The notes under the pieces are model-generated. The model had not been told where the DNA came from, searched no databases, and saw only the letters and a program-made list of their open reading frames with translations. 64,000 bases of DNA from an uncultured Acidimicrobiales bacterium (GTDB taxonomy: Bacteria > Actinomycetota > Acidimicrobiia > Acidimicrobiales > Aldehydirespiratoraceae): assembly GCA_958296055.1 (NCBI GenBank), contig CATQHS010000001.1:2204277-2268276 (forward strand). The letters are read 5' to 3'. Below, piece by piece: positions 1 to 8,410 of the stretch; position 1 is the first letter of the stretch, and the number at the start of each line of letters is the position of its first letter. Position numbers and translations under genes: made by a program.

Positions 1-2271
1 GCGGTGATGTTGCAGCGGGCCGCCGGCCCGGCCAACGTCGACCTGCCCGATGCCCAGAGCCAGGGCTTCACCGACATCTCCGAGATGAGCTCTTCGTTCC
101 AGGACGCCATCAACCAGATGGCCGCCCTCGGCGTCATGACCGGCACCTCGGCCACGACCTTCGATCCCAGTGGGATCGTGTCTCGGGCCACCATCGTCGA
201 GGCTCTGGCCGGGTTCCTCACCAGAACCACGCCCGGTCCCGGCGGCAATGTCCTCTCCCGCGACGTCAACGGCCGCTACACCGTGAAGGATGGCACCGGC
301 GCCAACGCCATGACCTTCACCGTGGACGAGAGCTTCCGCGACATCGGCGGGGTGCCCTTTGCCTCCTATGAGGCCATTCGCGCTCTGGCCGAGATGGGCG
401 TGGTCTCGGGCCGCAGCGACGGAACCTTCGGTCCCGCCGTGTCGGTCACCCGAGCCCAGGCTGCTTCCTTCATCACCCGGGCGCTGGCTCACACCAACGT
501 CCGTCCCGCCGGCCTAACCGTCCAGGCCAAGGATGCGGCCGTGGCTACCGACGCGGATGTTGAACTCTCCATCTCGTTGCGGGGCAACGACTTCGCTGTC
601 ATAGACAGCGCTTCGGTCGACATTTTCAAGCACACCGTCGCGAACGCGGCCCGCGCCTTCAACACCGACGGAACCTGCACGAGCAACACCGTTGTTCTGA
701 CCACCCAAGCGGCCGGTGCCAGCGCCTGCCTGATGGAATTGGGCGACGAAGTCACCGAGCCCGACGGCAACCTCACGGTCCAAGTCGACCCCATCACGGA
801 GCCTTCGACCTTCTGGGTTTGGAGTGGCGATGTCGGCGACAAGCTGGACTGGGACGACTCCGGTTTGTCCAGGGACAACACCGTCGCCTCCAATGCCGCT
901 TCGGTCACGGTGGGCACCATCACGGTGCCGAGCACAGCCATGGTGTCGCTCAGCATTCCCAAGGATGCCCAAGACGGGAAGACCGCCCGCTACGGCACCT
1001 CGGTGACCGTGACGATCCAGCTCTTGGACAGCAAGAACATGCCCATCGGGGTCTCCGGCATGTCCTATCAGTGGTCCGCCATCGGCCTGCACGACCCGAC
1101 CGGCAATGACCGGGTGATCCCCGGCATCGGGACCAGGGTGGTTACCACCGACTCCAACGGTCGAGCCTCTTTCACCCTCACCCAGGCCGATCCGGACACG
1201 GACGCGACTCGGGATCGCGGCAGCGACAATGACGACGCCAACGACCTGACCACTTGGAGCTACACCATCACTCCGGCGGGCAGCGCCTCCGGTGGCGCGT
1301 CCACCGGCCTTGTGCCCAATGCGGGCATTGAGTTCTCGGTCGCCGCTAATGGCACCGGAACGGGCGATGTGGTCTTCGATGATGACCCAAGCTCAGAAGA
1401 GAAGGTGACCATCGAGTTGCAGCGGTCTTGGACCCAGCTTCCTGCTGGTGCTACCGCTGGCACCCGTTTGGGAGTGGGCGTGACCGGCAAGGTCGTCGAC
1501 CAGTACGGCAACGCCATGCGGGGCGCCCCGATCTACTTCGACGTCGACGGCGATCCAGGGTTCGGCTGTGAAACTCTCGTCGGCACCTCCCCCACCTCCG
1601 CCTGTATGACCGTTGGGACCGGGGATGCCACCATCGATGAGGCCACCAAGGCGATCGGCGGCACCACCAGGCGTGTCACCCGGTCCAACGGCACCAACCG
1701 GGTCACCGCTGCATTCATAACCGGTACTTCCGGTGCGATATTCAGGGCTACCTACATCGTGGCGTCCGATCTCAGTGGTGACGGGACCATCACGGACAAC
1801 GAGATGGACGAAGCCATCCACTACTGGGCTTCAGGGCCGATTGGCTTCAATCCGGAGACCGGTGTAGGAACCCCGCAAATTGGTAGCTTCAGCAGGATCC
1901 TGCTGCTGGATCTGGCCAACAACGCCATAATCAGAGCAGGCGCCGGTAACGCTAATACGGATGGTGTCAATGTGTACACCTACACCGACGACACCCGCTT
2001 CCGGTGGTTCGAGGCCGATGATGGTGCTACCCCCCAAACACCCAGTGCCCTAGGTGAGAAGTGGATAGCCACCGCTGACTTCGAGGCCAGGTGGGGCCGT
2101 TACCTTAACTGGTGTAATGGCCCGCTTGGCATGAGCTTCAACTGTCCTACCTGGGGGCACACCGGAGCCACAGCGGAGATCAACAACTACAACACCAAGA
2201 ACGGACCGATCGTCCTGACGGTTTCCATCAACTCGGCGGCCAATTCGCTCTTCGACCCGCCCTCGGGCTGA
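1..2271 (+). CDS. SLH-domain surface protein with Ig-like repeats (5' truncated by window edge)
   Basis: The reading frame is open to the first base (A-V-M-L-Q-R), which reads like the end of an S-layer homology (SLH) domain, so the true start lies outside the window. Two SLH domains follow, at about residues 20-75 (GFTDI...FDPSGIVSRATIVEALAGF) and 110-165 (SFRDIGG...FGPAVSVTRAQAASFI). The rest is rich in Thr, Ser, Asp and Gly and looks like beta-sandwich (Ig-like or invasin-like) repeats. SLH domains normally anchor proteins non-covalently to cell-wall polymers, so a cell-surface or S-layer role is likely. Three complete SLH domains are usual; here the first is cut off. A strong hairpin follows the stop. 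The ligand or substrate is unknown. Confidence 0.8.
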   Translation, partial: AVMLQRAAGPANVDLPDAQSQGFTDISEMSSSFQDAINQMAALGVMTGTSATTFDPSGIVSRATIVEALAGFLTRTTPGPGGNVLSRDVNGRYTVKDGTGANAMTFTVDESFRDIGGVPFASYEAIRALAEMGVVSGRSDGTFGPAVSVTRAQAASFITRALAHTNVRPAGLTVQAKDAAVATDADVELSISLRGNDFAVIDSASVDIFKHTVANAARAFNTDGTCTSNTVVLTTQAAGASACLMELGDEVTEPDGNLTVQVDPITEPSTFWVWSGDVGDKLDWDDSGLSRDNTVASNAASVTVGTITVPSTAMVSLSIPKDAQDGKTARYGTSVTVTIQLLDSKNMPIGVSGMSYQWSAIGLHDPTGNDRVIPGIGTRVVTTDSNGRASFTLTQADPDTDATRDRGSDNDDANDLTTWSYTITPAGSASGGASTGLVPNAGIEFSVAANGTGTGDVVFDDDPSSEEKVTIELQRSWTQLPAGATAGTRLGVGVTGKVVDQYGNAMRGAPIYFDVDGDPGFGCETLVGTSPTSACMTVGTGDATIDEATKAIGGTTRRVTRSNGTNRVTAAFITGTSGAIFRATYIVASDLSGDGTITDNEMDEAIHYWASGPIGFNPETGVGTPQIGSFSRILLLDLANNAIIRAGAGNANTDGVNVYTYTDDTRFRWFEADDGATPQTPSALGEKWIATADFEARWGRYLNWCNGPLGMSFNCPTWGHTGATAEINNYNTKNGPIVLTVSINSAANSLFDPPSG

Positions 2272-2328
2272 GTCGGATTGACCTGAAGAACGCCGGTATC
2301 CAACCCCCGGCGTAACCCAACCCAACCC

Positions 2329-2360
2329 GGGAGGCCCCCGGCTCCGGCCGGGGGCCTCCC
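2329..2360 (+). terminator. Strong GC hairpin after the SLH gene
   Basis: A perfect 14-bp inverted repeat (GGGAGGCCCCCGGC / GCCGGGGGCCTCCC) with a 4-nt loop lies 58 bases after the stop codon. There is no clear U-tract, as is common in high-GC actinobacteria. Confidence 0.7.
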
Positions 2361-2412
2361 GCGTCCCCCCCCTCATCCGGTTTCCCCCTTCTGGTTTCCC
2401 CTGCGGTCCCGG

Positions 2413-2418
2413 TAGGTT
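2413..2418 (+). promoter_or_regulatory. -10 element TAGGTT, leaderless start for GGT
   Basis: TAGGTT ends six bases before the ATG at 2425. This is the TANNNT-N6/7-start arrangement of leaderless actinobacterial genes, and no Shine-Dalgarno sequence is visible. Confidence 0.5.
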
Positions 2419-2424
2419 GCGGGC

Positions 2425-4128
2425 ATGGCCGATCTTCCCCAGACCGTCACCCGCACCGCTGCCGCCGGGATGGTCTCCACCATCGACCACGCCGCCACTT
2501 CCGTCGGCGTCGACCTGCTGCGCCGGGGCGGTTCCGCCGCCGATGCCGCCGTGGGTGCCAACGCCGTGCTGGCTGTCACCTCCCCCCACGCCTGTGGTCC
2601 CGGCGGCGATGTGTGGGCCCTGGTGCATGACTCCACCGGCCCTCCGGTCGCCCTGAACGCGGCCGGGTTCGCCGGTTCTGGCGCCGACGCCGGTCGCCTC
2701 CGGGCCCAGGGCCACCACCGCATCCCGCTGCGGGGCCATGTCGCCTCCGTCACCGTGCCCGGCGCCGTGGACGGCTGGCTGGCCCTGCACGAGCGCTACG
2801 GCCGCCTGCCCCTGGCCGAGGTCCTGGCCGAAGCCATCCGCATGGCCTCCGACGGGTTCGCCGCCTCCCCCCATCTGGCCGACCGGGCCCCCGAGGTGGC
2901 CGAGGTGGCCGGCAACACCGACATCCCCGCCGACCTGCAGCCCGGCGGGGTCGTCCGCCGCCCCGGCACCGCCCGAACCCTCGAAGCCATCGCCGCCCAC
3001 GGCCGGGACGGCTTCTACGGAGGCGAGTTCGGCCAAGCCCTGCTCGAGCTCGGAGCCGGGGAGTACTCGCCCGCCGACCTCGACACCCCCATCGCCCGCT
3101 GGGTCGAGCCGGTGCGGGCCCCCGCCTTCGGCTGCGACCTGTGGACCGTCCCCCCGCCGTCGCAGGGCTACCTCACCCTGGCCGGGGCCTGGATCGCCGA
3201 CGCCCTTCCCCTGGTGGGTGCCGACCTTCCCCCCGGTGCCGCCGCTGACGCCCTTCCCCTGGTGGGCGCCGACCTTGACGCCGACGGCCTGCCCCTCGGC
3301 CCCCCCGGCGCCGCCGCTGACGGCCGCTGGGCCCACCTGCTGGTGGAGGCGGCCTCGGCCGCCGCCTACGACCGGCACCGGGTGCTGCACGAAGGGGCCG
3401 AGGGCCGGGTCTTGGTCCATCCCGCCCGACTCGCCCCCCGCCGCGCCGCCATCGACCCCACCCGGGCCGCCAACCTCGCCCCCCCGGCCCCCCCTGGCGC
3501 CACCGGGAGACCCGGCGGTGGTGTCGCCGCCCCCGGCGACACCACCTACCTGTGCGCCGTGGACGCCGACCGCGCCGGCGTCTCCCTCATCAACTCCAAC
3601 GCCAGCGGCTTTGGCGCCCATCTGGTGGCCGGCGCCACCGGCATCTTCCTCCACGACCGAGGCATCGGCTTCAGCCTCGAGCCGGGCCACCCCGCTCTCT
3701 ACGCCCCCGGCCGCCGCCCTCCCCACACCCTGGCCCCGGCCCTGGTCACCCGGCCCGACGGCGCCCTGCGCCTGGTGCTGGGCACCATGGGCGGCGACTC
3801 CCAGCCCCAGATCCTGCTTCAGCTCCTGCACCGCATCCTGAAGCTGGGCCAGTCTCCCGGCACCGCCGTCAGCGCCGGGCGCTGGGTGCTGGCCCCCGAC
3901 GGCGATGCCGACGGCTTCTCCACCTGGCTGCCCGGACACGGCCGCAAGGTGCTCATCGAGGACCCGGCCTCGGGCTGGGCCTCCGAGCTGGCCGCCCTGG
4001 GCCATGTCGTCGAGGTCGCCCCCGCCGCCGGCTTCGGCCACGCCCACGTGATCGAGTCGACCGCCGCCGGCACCCTGGCCGGCGCCGCCGACCCCCGCTC
4101 CCTCATCGGCACCGCCGCCGGCCTCTAA
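2425..4128 (+). CDS. Gamma-glutamyltransferase family protein
   Basis: The 567-aa protein follows the GGT fold: N-terminal half with LRRGGSAADAAVGANAVLAV and GPGGDVWALVHD, then the autocatalytic cleavage site at about residue 373 (GDTTYLCAVD, with the catalytic Thr in DTTY) and the small-subunit motif SLINSNASGFG. Family members hydrolyse gamma-glutamyl bonds of glutathione or act as cephalosporin/glutaryl acylases. No signal peptide is visible, so a cytoplasmic location is likely. About residues 259-295 contain a low-complexity tandem duplication (ADALPLVGADL twice) not typical of the family. The start at 2425 is supported by the upstream -10 box. The exact substrate is not predictable. Confidence 0.85.
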   Translation: MADLPQTVTRTAAAGMVSTIDHAATSVGVDLLRRGGSAADAAVGANAVLAVTSPHACGPGGDVWALVHDSTGPPVALNAAGFAGSGADAGRLRAQGHHRIPLRGHVASVTVPGAVDGWLALHERYGRLPLAEVLAEAIRMASDGFAASPHLADRAPEVAEVAGNTDIPADLQPGGVVRRPGTARTLEAIAAHGRDGFYGGEFGQALLELGAGEYSPADLDTPIARWVEPVRAPAFGCDLWTVPPPSQGYLTLAGAWIADALPLVGADLPPGAAADALPLVGADLDADGLPLGPPGAAADGRWAHLLVEAASAAAYDRHRVLHEGAEGRVLVHPARLAPRRAAIDPTRAANLAPPAPPGATGRPGGGVAAPGDTTYLCAVDADRAGVSLINSNASGFGAHLVAGATGIFLHDRGIGFSLEPGHPALYAPGRRPPHTLAPALVTRPDGALRLVLGTMGGDSQPQILLQLLHRILKLGQSPGTAVSAGRWVLAPDGDADGFSTWLPGHGRKVLIEDPASGWASELAALGHVVEVAPAAGFGHAHVIESTAAGTLAGAADPRSLIGTAAGL

Positions 4129-4256
4129 CTCAGGGCGTCGGGCCGCCGCGGCGGCCCTGGCCCGGGCGCCCGCCCGCCTCCTCGCCGGCCTCTGACCCGG
4201 ATGCCCGCCCGCCCCCGGCCCCGGTCCCTCATCGGCATCGCCGCCGGCCTCTGACC
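4097..4256 (+). repeat. Imperfect tandem duplication of the GGT 3' end
   Basis: The last ~32 bases of the GGT gene (CCTCATCGGCACCGCCGCCG then CCTCTAA) recur at about 4222-4254 with an in-register stop (CCTCTGA). The intervening DNA is GC-rich filler made of similar words. It looks like a small slippage or recombination duplication that copied the gene end. Confidence 0.6.
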
Positions 4257-4310
4257 CGGGCGCCGGGCCGCCGCCACGCCCCTGGCCCGGCCCGTCGGCT
4301 CGTTGCCGCG

Positions 4311-4316
4311 TAGCAT
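4311..4316 (+). promoter_or_regulatory. -10 element TAGCAT, leaderless start for CoA transferase
   Basis: TAGCAT ends seven bases before GTG 4324. This is the reason that GTG is preferred over the upstream TTG at 4303. Confidence 0.45.
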
Positions 4317-4323
4317 CGGCGCC

Positions 4324-6729
4324 GTGCCCGCCCGCCCCCTCGCCGGCCTCCGGGTGATCGACCTCGCCGTCGACCTCGGCGAGCTGTGCGGCCGGCTCCT
4401 GTCCGACCTGGGCGCCGAGGTGGTGAAAGTCGAGCCGCCGTCCGGCTCGCCCAGCCGCCGCCTCCCGCCCCTCGACGGCGACCACTCCCTGTTCTTCACC
4501 ATGCGCAACTGCGGCAAGCTCAGCGCCGTCGTCGATCTGACCTCCGCCGCCGGCCCCGAGCGGCTGCATGAGCTGCTGGCTTCCGCCGACGTGGTGATCG
4601 ACTCAGCCGAGCCTGGGACTTGGGCCGCGGCCGGGCTCGACGGCTTGGAGGCCGAAGCCGTAGCCGCCCGCCATCGGGATTTGGTGGTGGTATCGATCAC
4701 CGCCTACGGCCGGACCGGCCCCTACGCCGGCCGGGACGTGTGCGGGTCGGTGATCGACGCCACCTCCGGCCTGTGCTGGAAGGCCGGCCTGCCCGAGCGA
4801 GAGCCGCTCATGCCCCCCGGCAACCTCTCCGGCGACACCGCCTCGCTCATCGGGGCCTTCGCCGCCGTCTGCGCCCTGATCCAACGGGCGGGCGGCCGCC
4901 CCGGCCAGCTCATCGACGTCTCCGCCAACGAGGCCGCGGCCCAGATCACCGACTGGTCGATGTCGAATGTGTCCCGCACCATCGCCTCCGGGCGCCAGCC
5001 CACCGAGATCCGGGCCGGGACCGGGCCCGTCTACCCGCTGCTGGCCACCCGGGACGGCTGGGTGCGCCTGGTGGTGCTGAGCCGCCGCCAGTGGCACGCC
5101 GTCCGGGCCTGGCTGGGCGAGCCCGACTACCTCCAGGACCCCGAGTACGACTCCTTCATCTCCCGGCTGATGATCGCCGACGCCGTGCTGAACCCGCTGT
5201 ATGAGGAGCTGTTCTCCGCCATGACCTCCGAGGAGGTGGCGACCGAGGCCCAGCGCCGGGGGATCGTGGCCACCCCCGTGCTCGACCCTGCTGCCGTGGT
5301 GGCCAACCGCCATCTCGATCAGCGGGGCGCCTTCGACCGGGTGCCGCTGTCGGTGGGCGGGGTGATGAGCCTGCCGTCGGGCTGGTTCGAGTTCGACGGC
5401 CACCGGGTCGGCCCCACCGGCCGCCCCCCCCATCTAGGCCAGCACACCGCCAAGGTGTTCGCCTCCCTCACCGCCCGCCCCCCCGCCCCGCCGCCGGCCA
5501 GCCCCGTTTCGGCCCCCGACCCCGGCCCGGCCCCGCCCCTGGCCGGCGTCCGGGTGGCCGACTTCGGCCACGGCGGGGTCGGGGTGGAAGCCGGCCGGAT
5601 GCTGGCCGAGTACGGCGCCGACGTGATCAAGGTGGAGAGCCGCTCCTACCCCGATTTCATCCGGGTCATCCTGGGCGGCGAGATGTCGCCGTCGTTCGCC
5701 TCGTCGTCGAGGTCCAAGCGCAGCCTGGGCGTGAACGCCAAGACCGACGAGGGCCGCCAAGTGCTCTACCACCTGGTGCGCTCCGCCGACGTGGTGATCG
5801 AGAACGGCTCCGTCGGTGCCATGGCCGGCCTCGGGCTCGGCTACCGCGTCCTGTCGGAGGTGAACCCCGACCTGGTGATGGTGTCGAGCCAGCTCATGGG
5901 CTCGCACGGCCCGTGGTCCCGGTGGCTGGGGTACGGCCCCAACAGCCAGGCCGCCGGGGGCCTGACCCATCTGTGGAGCTACCGGGAATCAGAGCGCCCC
6001 GCCGGGGCTCAGTCCATCTTCCCCGATCACTGGGCCGGCCGGATGTGCGCCCTGGTGGCGGTGGCCGGGTTGCTGGGCCGTCGCCGGGGGGTTATGCCCG
6101 CCGTCGGTCACGCCGAGGTGTGCCAGGTGGAGCAGGTGGTGGGGGTGCTGGGCGACCTGCTGGCCCTGGAGTCGCTGCGCCCCGGCTCGGTCGGGCCTCG
6201 GGGCAACCGCCGCGACCGGGGCGTTCCCTGGGGGCTGTTCCGGTGTGCCGGCGATGACCAGTGGGCGGCCGTGTGCTGCCGGGATGACGGCGAGTGGCGG
6301 CGGCTGGCCGCCCTGATCTGCTTCGACGCCGAGGACCTGGGCTCGGTGGCGGCCCGCCGGGGACGGGAGGACGAGGTGGAGGCGGCCGTGTCGGCCTGGA
6401 CCGCCGGCCTCGACAAGTATGCGGTGACCGATGCCTGCCTGGCCGCCGGCGTGCCCGCCGGCCCGATGCTCACTTCCGCCGAGCAGCTCTCCGACCCCCA
6501 CCTGGCCGCCCGCGGCTACCTGGTGGAGCTGGACCAGCCCCCCATCGGCCCTATGACCTTCGAGGGCGCCGCCTTTCGGGCCACCGGCATGACCGGCCCC
6601 GACATCCGCCCCGCCCCCGGCCTAGGCCAACACACCCGCGAGATCGCCGCCGAACTAGGCCTCCCCCCCGAAGCCATCGAAGCCATGATCGCCCAAGGCA
6701 CCCTAGAACCTGCCCCCCCACCCCCCTGA
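4324..6729 (+). CDS. Double-domain family III CoA transferase (CaiB/BaiF)
   Basis: Two complete CaiB/BaiF modules are fused. Module 1 spans about residues 1-385 (PLAGLRVIDLA, LGAEVVKVEPPSG) and module 2 about 405-800 (PLAGVRVADFG, YGADVIKVESRS). Each keeps an Asp at the position of the family catalytic aspartate (module 1 in NLSGDTASLIGAF; module 2 in IFPDHWAGRMCAL). The modules are joined by a Pro/Ala linker. The family moves CoA between carboxylic acids, so this is probably a cytosolic enzyme of carboxylate or fatty acid/steroid catabolism. About 800 aa is double the usual ~400 aa, but fused forms are known. The 3' end overlaps nothing; the next gene begins 43 bases on. Confidence 0.85.
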   Translation: MPARPLAGLRVIDLAVDLGELCGRLLSDLGAEVVKVEPPSGSPSRRLPPLDGDHSLFFTMRNCGKLSAVVDLTSAAGPERLHELLASADVVIDSAEPGTWAAAGLDGLEAEAVAARHRDLVVVSITAYGRTGPYAGRDVCGSVIDATSGLCWKAGLPEREPLMPPGNLSGDTASLIGAFAAVCALIQRAGGRPGQLIDVSANEAAAQITDWSMSNVSRTIASGRQPTEIRAGTGPVYPLLATRDGWVRLVVLSRRQWHAVRAWLGEPDYLQDPEYDSFISRLMIADAVLNPLYEELFSAMTSEEVATEAQRRGIVATPVLDPAAVVANRHLDQRGAFDRVPLSVGGVMSLPSGWFEFDGHRVGPTGRPPHLGQHTAKVFASLTARPPAPPPASPVSAPDPGPAPPLAGVRVADFGHGGVGVEAGRMLAEYGADVIKVESRSYPDFIRVILGGEMSPSFASSSRSKRSLGVNAKTDEGRQVLYHLVRSADVVIENGSVGAMAGLGLGYRVLSEVNPDLVMVSSQLMGSHGPWSRWLGYGPNSQAAGGLTHLWSYRESERPAGAQSIFPDHWAGRMCALVAVAGLLGRRRGVMPAVGHAEVCQVEQVVGVLGDLLALESLRPGSVGPRGNRRDRGVPWGLFRCAGDDQWAAVCCRDDGEWRRLAALICFDAEDLGSVAARRGREDEVEAAVSAWTAGLDKYAVTDACLAAGVPAGPMLTSAEQLSDPHLAARGYLVELDQPPIGPMTFEGAAFRATGMTGPDIRPAPGLGQHTREIAAELGLPPEAIEAMIAQGTLEPAPPPP

Positions 6730-6759
6730 CCTGGCTCCGGGTTTTGTGCTGTTTCATAG

Positions 6760-6765
6760 TAAACT
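6760..6765 (+). promoter_or_regulatory. -10 element TAAACT before nucleotidyltransferase
   Basis: TAAACT sits seven bases before ATG 6773 in an AT-rich pocket (TTTCATAGTAAACTGGG). It supports a leaderless start at 6773 rather than the upstream GTG at 6746. Confidence 0.45.
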
Positions 6766-6772
6766 GGGTTAC

Positions 6773-7915
6773 ATGGTCGCCGTTCAGTTGTCTCGGGCAT
6801 CCGCACCGCCCACACCAGAAGAAGAAGCGCGACGCGGCGAACTGAAGCGGCCGCCGACGATGAACGACGCCCGGGCCGCCGCGACCGCGGTCGTCGAGCG
6901 AGTGTCGGGAGTCGTGAAGATCGGCCTGTTCGGCTCTGTGGCCCGGGGCAACCCGAGGCCGCACAGCGACATCGACCTGCTCGTGGTCGTGAAGGACTTG
7001 GACTACCGGGTGGATCGCCCGCGGCTGGCCGGCGAGGTCCGCAGCGCCGCCCGCCGCGCTACGCCGTTCCCAGTCGGCGTCGTGCTCACCGACGTGACCG
7101 AATGGGCGCGGCGGTCGTCTCTGCGAACCACCATGGAACGAGAAATCTCAAGGGGTCTGCTCACGCTCTACGACAACGGCGGCGAACGCCGTTTGTCCGT
7201 TGCATGGGAGAAGGCCATGGAGAAAGCCTCTACGGATCTGGGCGAGGCGTATGTTCGGCTGGGCGAGGCGGCGGCCGCATACCGGGGGGCGCTGAGATGG
7301 CTGTCGCCGAGTTCTGCCGAGAACAAGGCCCGGCGTTCCCGGGACCGCTTTCACGCCGTCTATCTGGCGGACAGGCATCGAAGCCTGTTGGCCGATCTGG
7401 ACATGGTGCTGGAGACTTCCCTCAAGGCGATGCATCACGCGTCGGGGGAATCGGCGCCTGATCGGACCCACAAGCTGTCCGTCCTGGTGAATGGCCTCCC
7501 GCCCACCCCGGAGCGCTCGCGTGCACTCGAGATCCTGAACCCCCTGCGCGTCGAGTCCCTGCCGCCCGCCCACCGCGGCCCCGACGACTTGGAGGAAGTC
7601 TTCACCAACTGGCGCATCCACGGCACCTACTCCAGCGCCAGCCTCGCCTCGCTGTATCTCCCACCTGAACGCGTGGACGCCTACCTAGCTGCCGCCGATC
7701 AGATCACCGTTTTGACGCTGGAAGTGCTGGCCGAGCGATCCGAAGGCGGAGTCTTGGAGAACAGGCGGGAAGTGGTCATGCACCGCGCCGCGTTCACAGC
7801 CATGCGCAAGGCGTGGTCGCGGTACGACGCCGCCACCGGCCGCCGGCGCCGGTTGGGCCGGTCCAAAGGCAGATCGGCGGGGCTGCCGCTTGGTGCCCGC
7901 CGCCCCGGCCCCTGA
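6773..7915 (+). CDS. Nucleotidyltransferase (MNT) fused to a HEPN-like domain
   Basis: About residues 20-110 form a minimal nucleotidyltransferase with GLFGSVARGNPRPHSDIDLL, i.e. the GSxxRG...DxD motif with both metal-binding aspartates. About residues 140-340 are helical and resemble a HEPN module (LETSLKAMHHASGESAPDRTHKL). I do not see a clean R-X4-6-H RNase motif; the closest is NWRIHGTY. MNT and HEPN proteins usually form a two-gene toxin-antitoxin pair, with MNT AMPylating and neutralising the HEPN RNase. Here both parts lie in one 380-aa chain. It opens the defence-like island and is followed by a candidate RNA and long repeats. A fused TA module or a resistance-type nucleotidyltransferase are both possible. 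Confidence 0.65.
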   Translation: MVAVQLSRASAPPTPEEEARRGELKRPPTMNDARAAATAVVERVSGVVKIGLFGSVARGNPRPHSDIDLLVVVKDLDYRVDRPRLAGEVRSAARRATPFPVGVVLTDVTEWARRSSLRTTMEREISRGLLTLYDNGGERRLSVAWEKAMEKASTDLGEAYVRLGEAAAAYRGALRWLSPSSAENKARRSRDRFHAVYLADRHRSLLADLDMVLETSLKAMHHASGESAPDRTHKLSVLVNGLPPTPERSRALEILNPLRVESLPPAHRGPDDLEEVFTNWRIHGTYSSASLASLYLPPERVDAYLAAADQITVLTLEVLAERSEGGVLENRREVVMHRAAFTAMRKAWSRYDAATGRRRRLGRSKGRSAGLPLGARRPGP

Positions 7916-7932
7916 CATCCCGCTGAAAGTGC

Positions 7933-7963
7933 TTGCAAATGGTTGGTTCTTCGGTTCTACAAT
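7933..7963 (+). promoter_or_regulatory. Sigma70-like promoter with no ORF downstream
   Basis: TTGCAA at 7933-7938 and TACAAT at 7958-7963 are separated by 19 bases. No coding sequence starts nearby; the expected transcript runs into the palindrome at 8040-8068. Confidence 0.4.
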
Positions 7964-7969
7964 GTCGGT

Positions 7970-8068
7970 GTACCCCGCATCAGGCGCTTGAGGCTCCTAG
8001 TGTGCGTTAGGCGCTTAGGCTACGGCCGAACGCCACATCCTACGGCCGCCCCGACGGGGCGGCCGTAG
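7970..8068 (+). ncRNA. Candidate small RNA ending in a perfect hairpin
   Basis: From the promoter above, a transcript of about 100 nt would contain two copies of a short repeat (AGGCGCTTGAGGCT and AGGCGCTTAGGCT). It would end at a perfect 13-bp hairpin (CTACGGCCGCCCC-GAC-GGGGCGGCCGTAG, 8040-8068). There is no open frame and no U-tract after the hairpin. The family is unrecognised, and the hairpin may simply be the terminator of the upstream gene. Confidence 0.3.
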
Positions 8069-8146
8069 CTGCGTTTCGCAGGCAGTGCCTCTACGGCGAT
8101 TCTTCGATCTTTCGCCACGCGAGAGAAATCGGCGGCTTTATTTTGA

Positions 8147-8162
8147 AAGATTGTGCAATCTT
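8147..8162. promoter_or_regulatory. Palindromic site AAGATTGTGCAATCTT (site 1)
   Basis: Perfect 7+7 inverted repeat with a TG centre inside repeat copy 1. The same sequence occurs at 8316-8331 and 10153-10168, with a variant at the promoter (8389-8404). Confidence 0.55.
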
Positions 8163-8315
8163 GCCCGTTGGATTGCCAGAATGCTCAGAATCCTGTGGGG
8201 GGTTGCGGACGGTGCCTCGTTCTGGAGAGGTGAACGTGTCCGACTGGATCGGAGTGCCTCTACGGCGATTCTTCGATCTTTCGCCACGCGAGAGAAATCG
8301 GCGGCTTTATTTTGA

Positions 8316-8331
8316 AAGATTGTGCAATCTT
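8316..8331. promoter_or_regulatory. Palindromic site AAGATTGTGCAATCTT (site 2)
   Basis: Identical to site 1, inside repeat copy 2. It is followed closely by a half-length version ATTGTGCAAT at 8341-8350. Confidence 0.55.
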
Positions 8332-8388
8332 GCCCGTTGGATTGTGCAATTTGCCCTATTGGAAGCCCTCTGAAGCCTTTCGAGGGAA

Positions 8389-8404
8389 AAGATTGTATAA
8401 TCTT
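8389..8404. promoter_or_regulatory. Palindromic operator overlapping the -10 box of the AlbA gene
   Basis: AAGATTGTATAATCTT is a perfect 6+6 inverted repeat, and its centre is the consensus -10 hexamer TATAAT (8396-8401), nine bases before GTG 8411. A protein bound here would block RNA polymerase. Its arms match the repeat palindromes, which suggests one DNA-binding protein, perhaps the AlbA protein itself. Confidence 0.55.
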
Positions 8405-8410
8405 GACCCT

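Larger units (their letters stand above)
8085..8345 (+). repeat. Direct repeat copies 1 and 2 upstream of the AlbA gene
   Basis: A ~169-bp unit beginning GTGCCTCTACGGCGATTCTT runs from 8085 to 8253 and starts again at 8254, where about 90 bp are identical before it diverges. A third copy lies downstream at 10091. Each copy carries the palindrome AAGATTGTGCAATCTT. The sequence has no convincing coding potential. Together with the 497-base gap from 7916 this space holds regulatory repeats rather than a gene. Confidence 0.8.

Noticed and set aside
2050-4569. 839-aa minus-strand ORF opposite the GGT gene
   Set aside because: Gly/Ala/Asp-rich antisense translation with no motif; the GGT frame has the catalytic site and a promoter.
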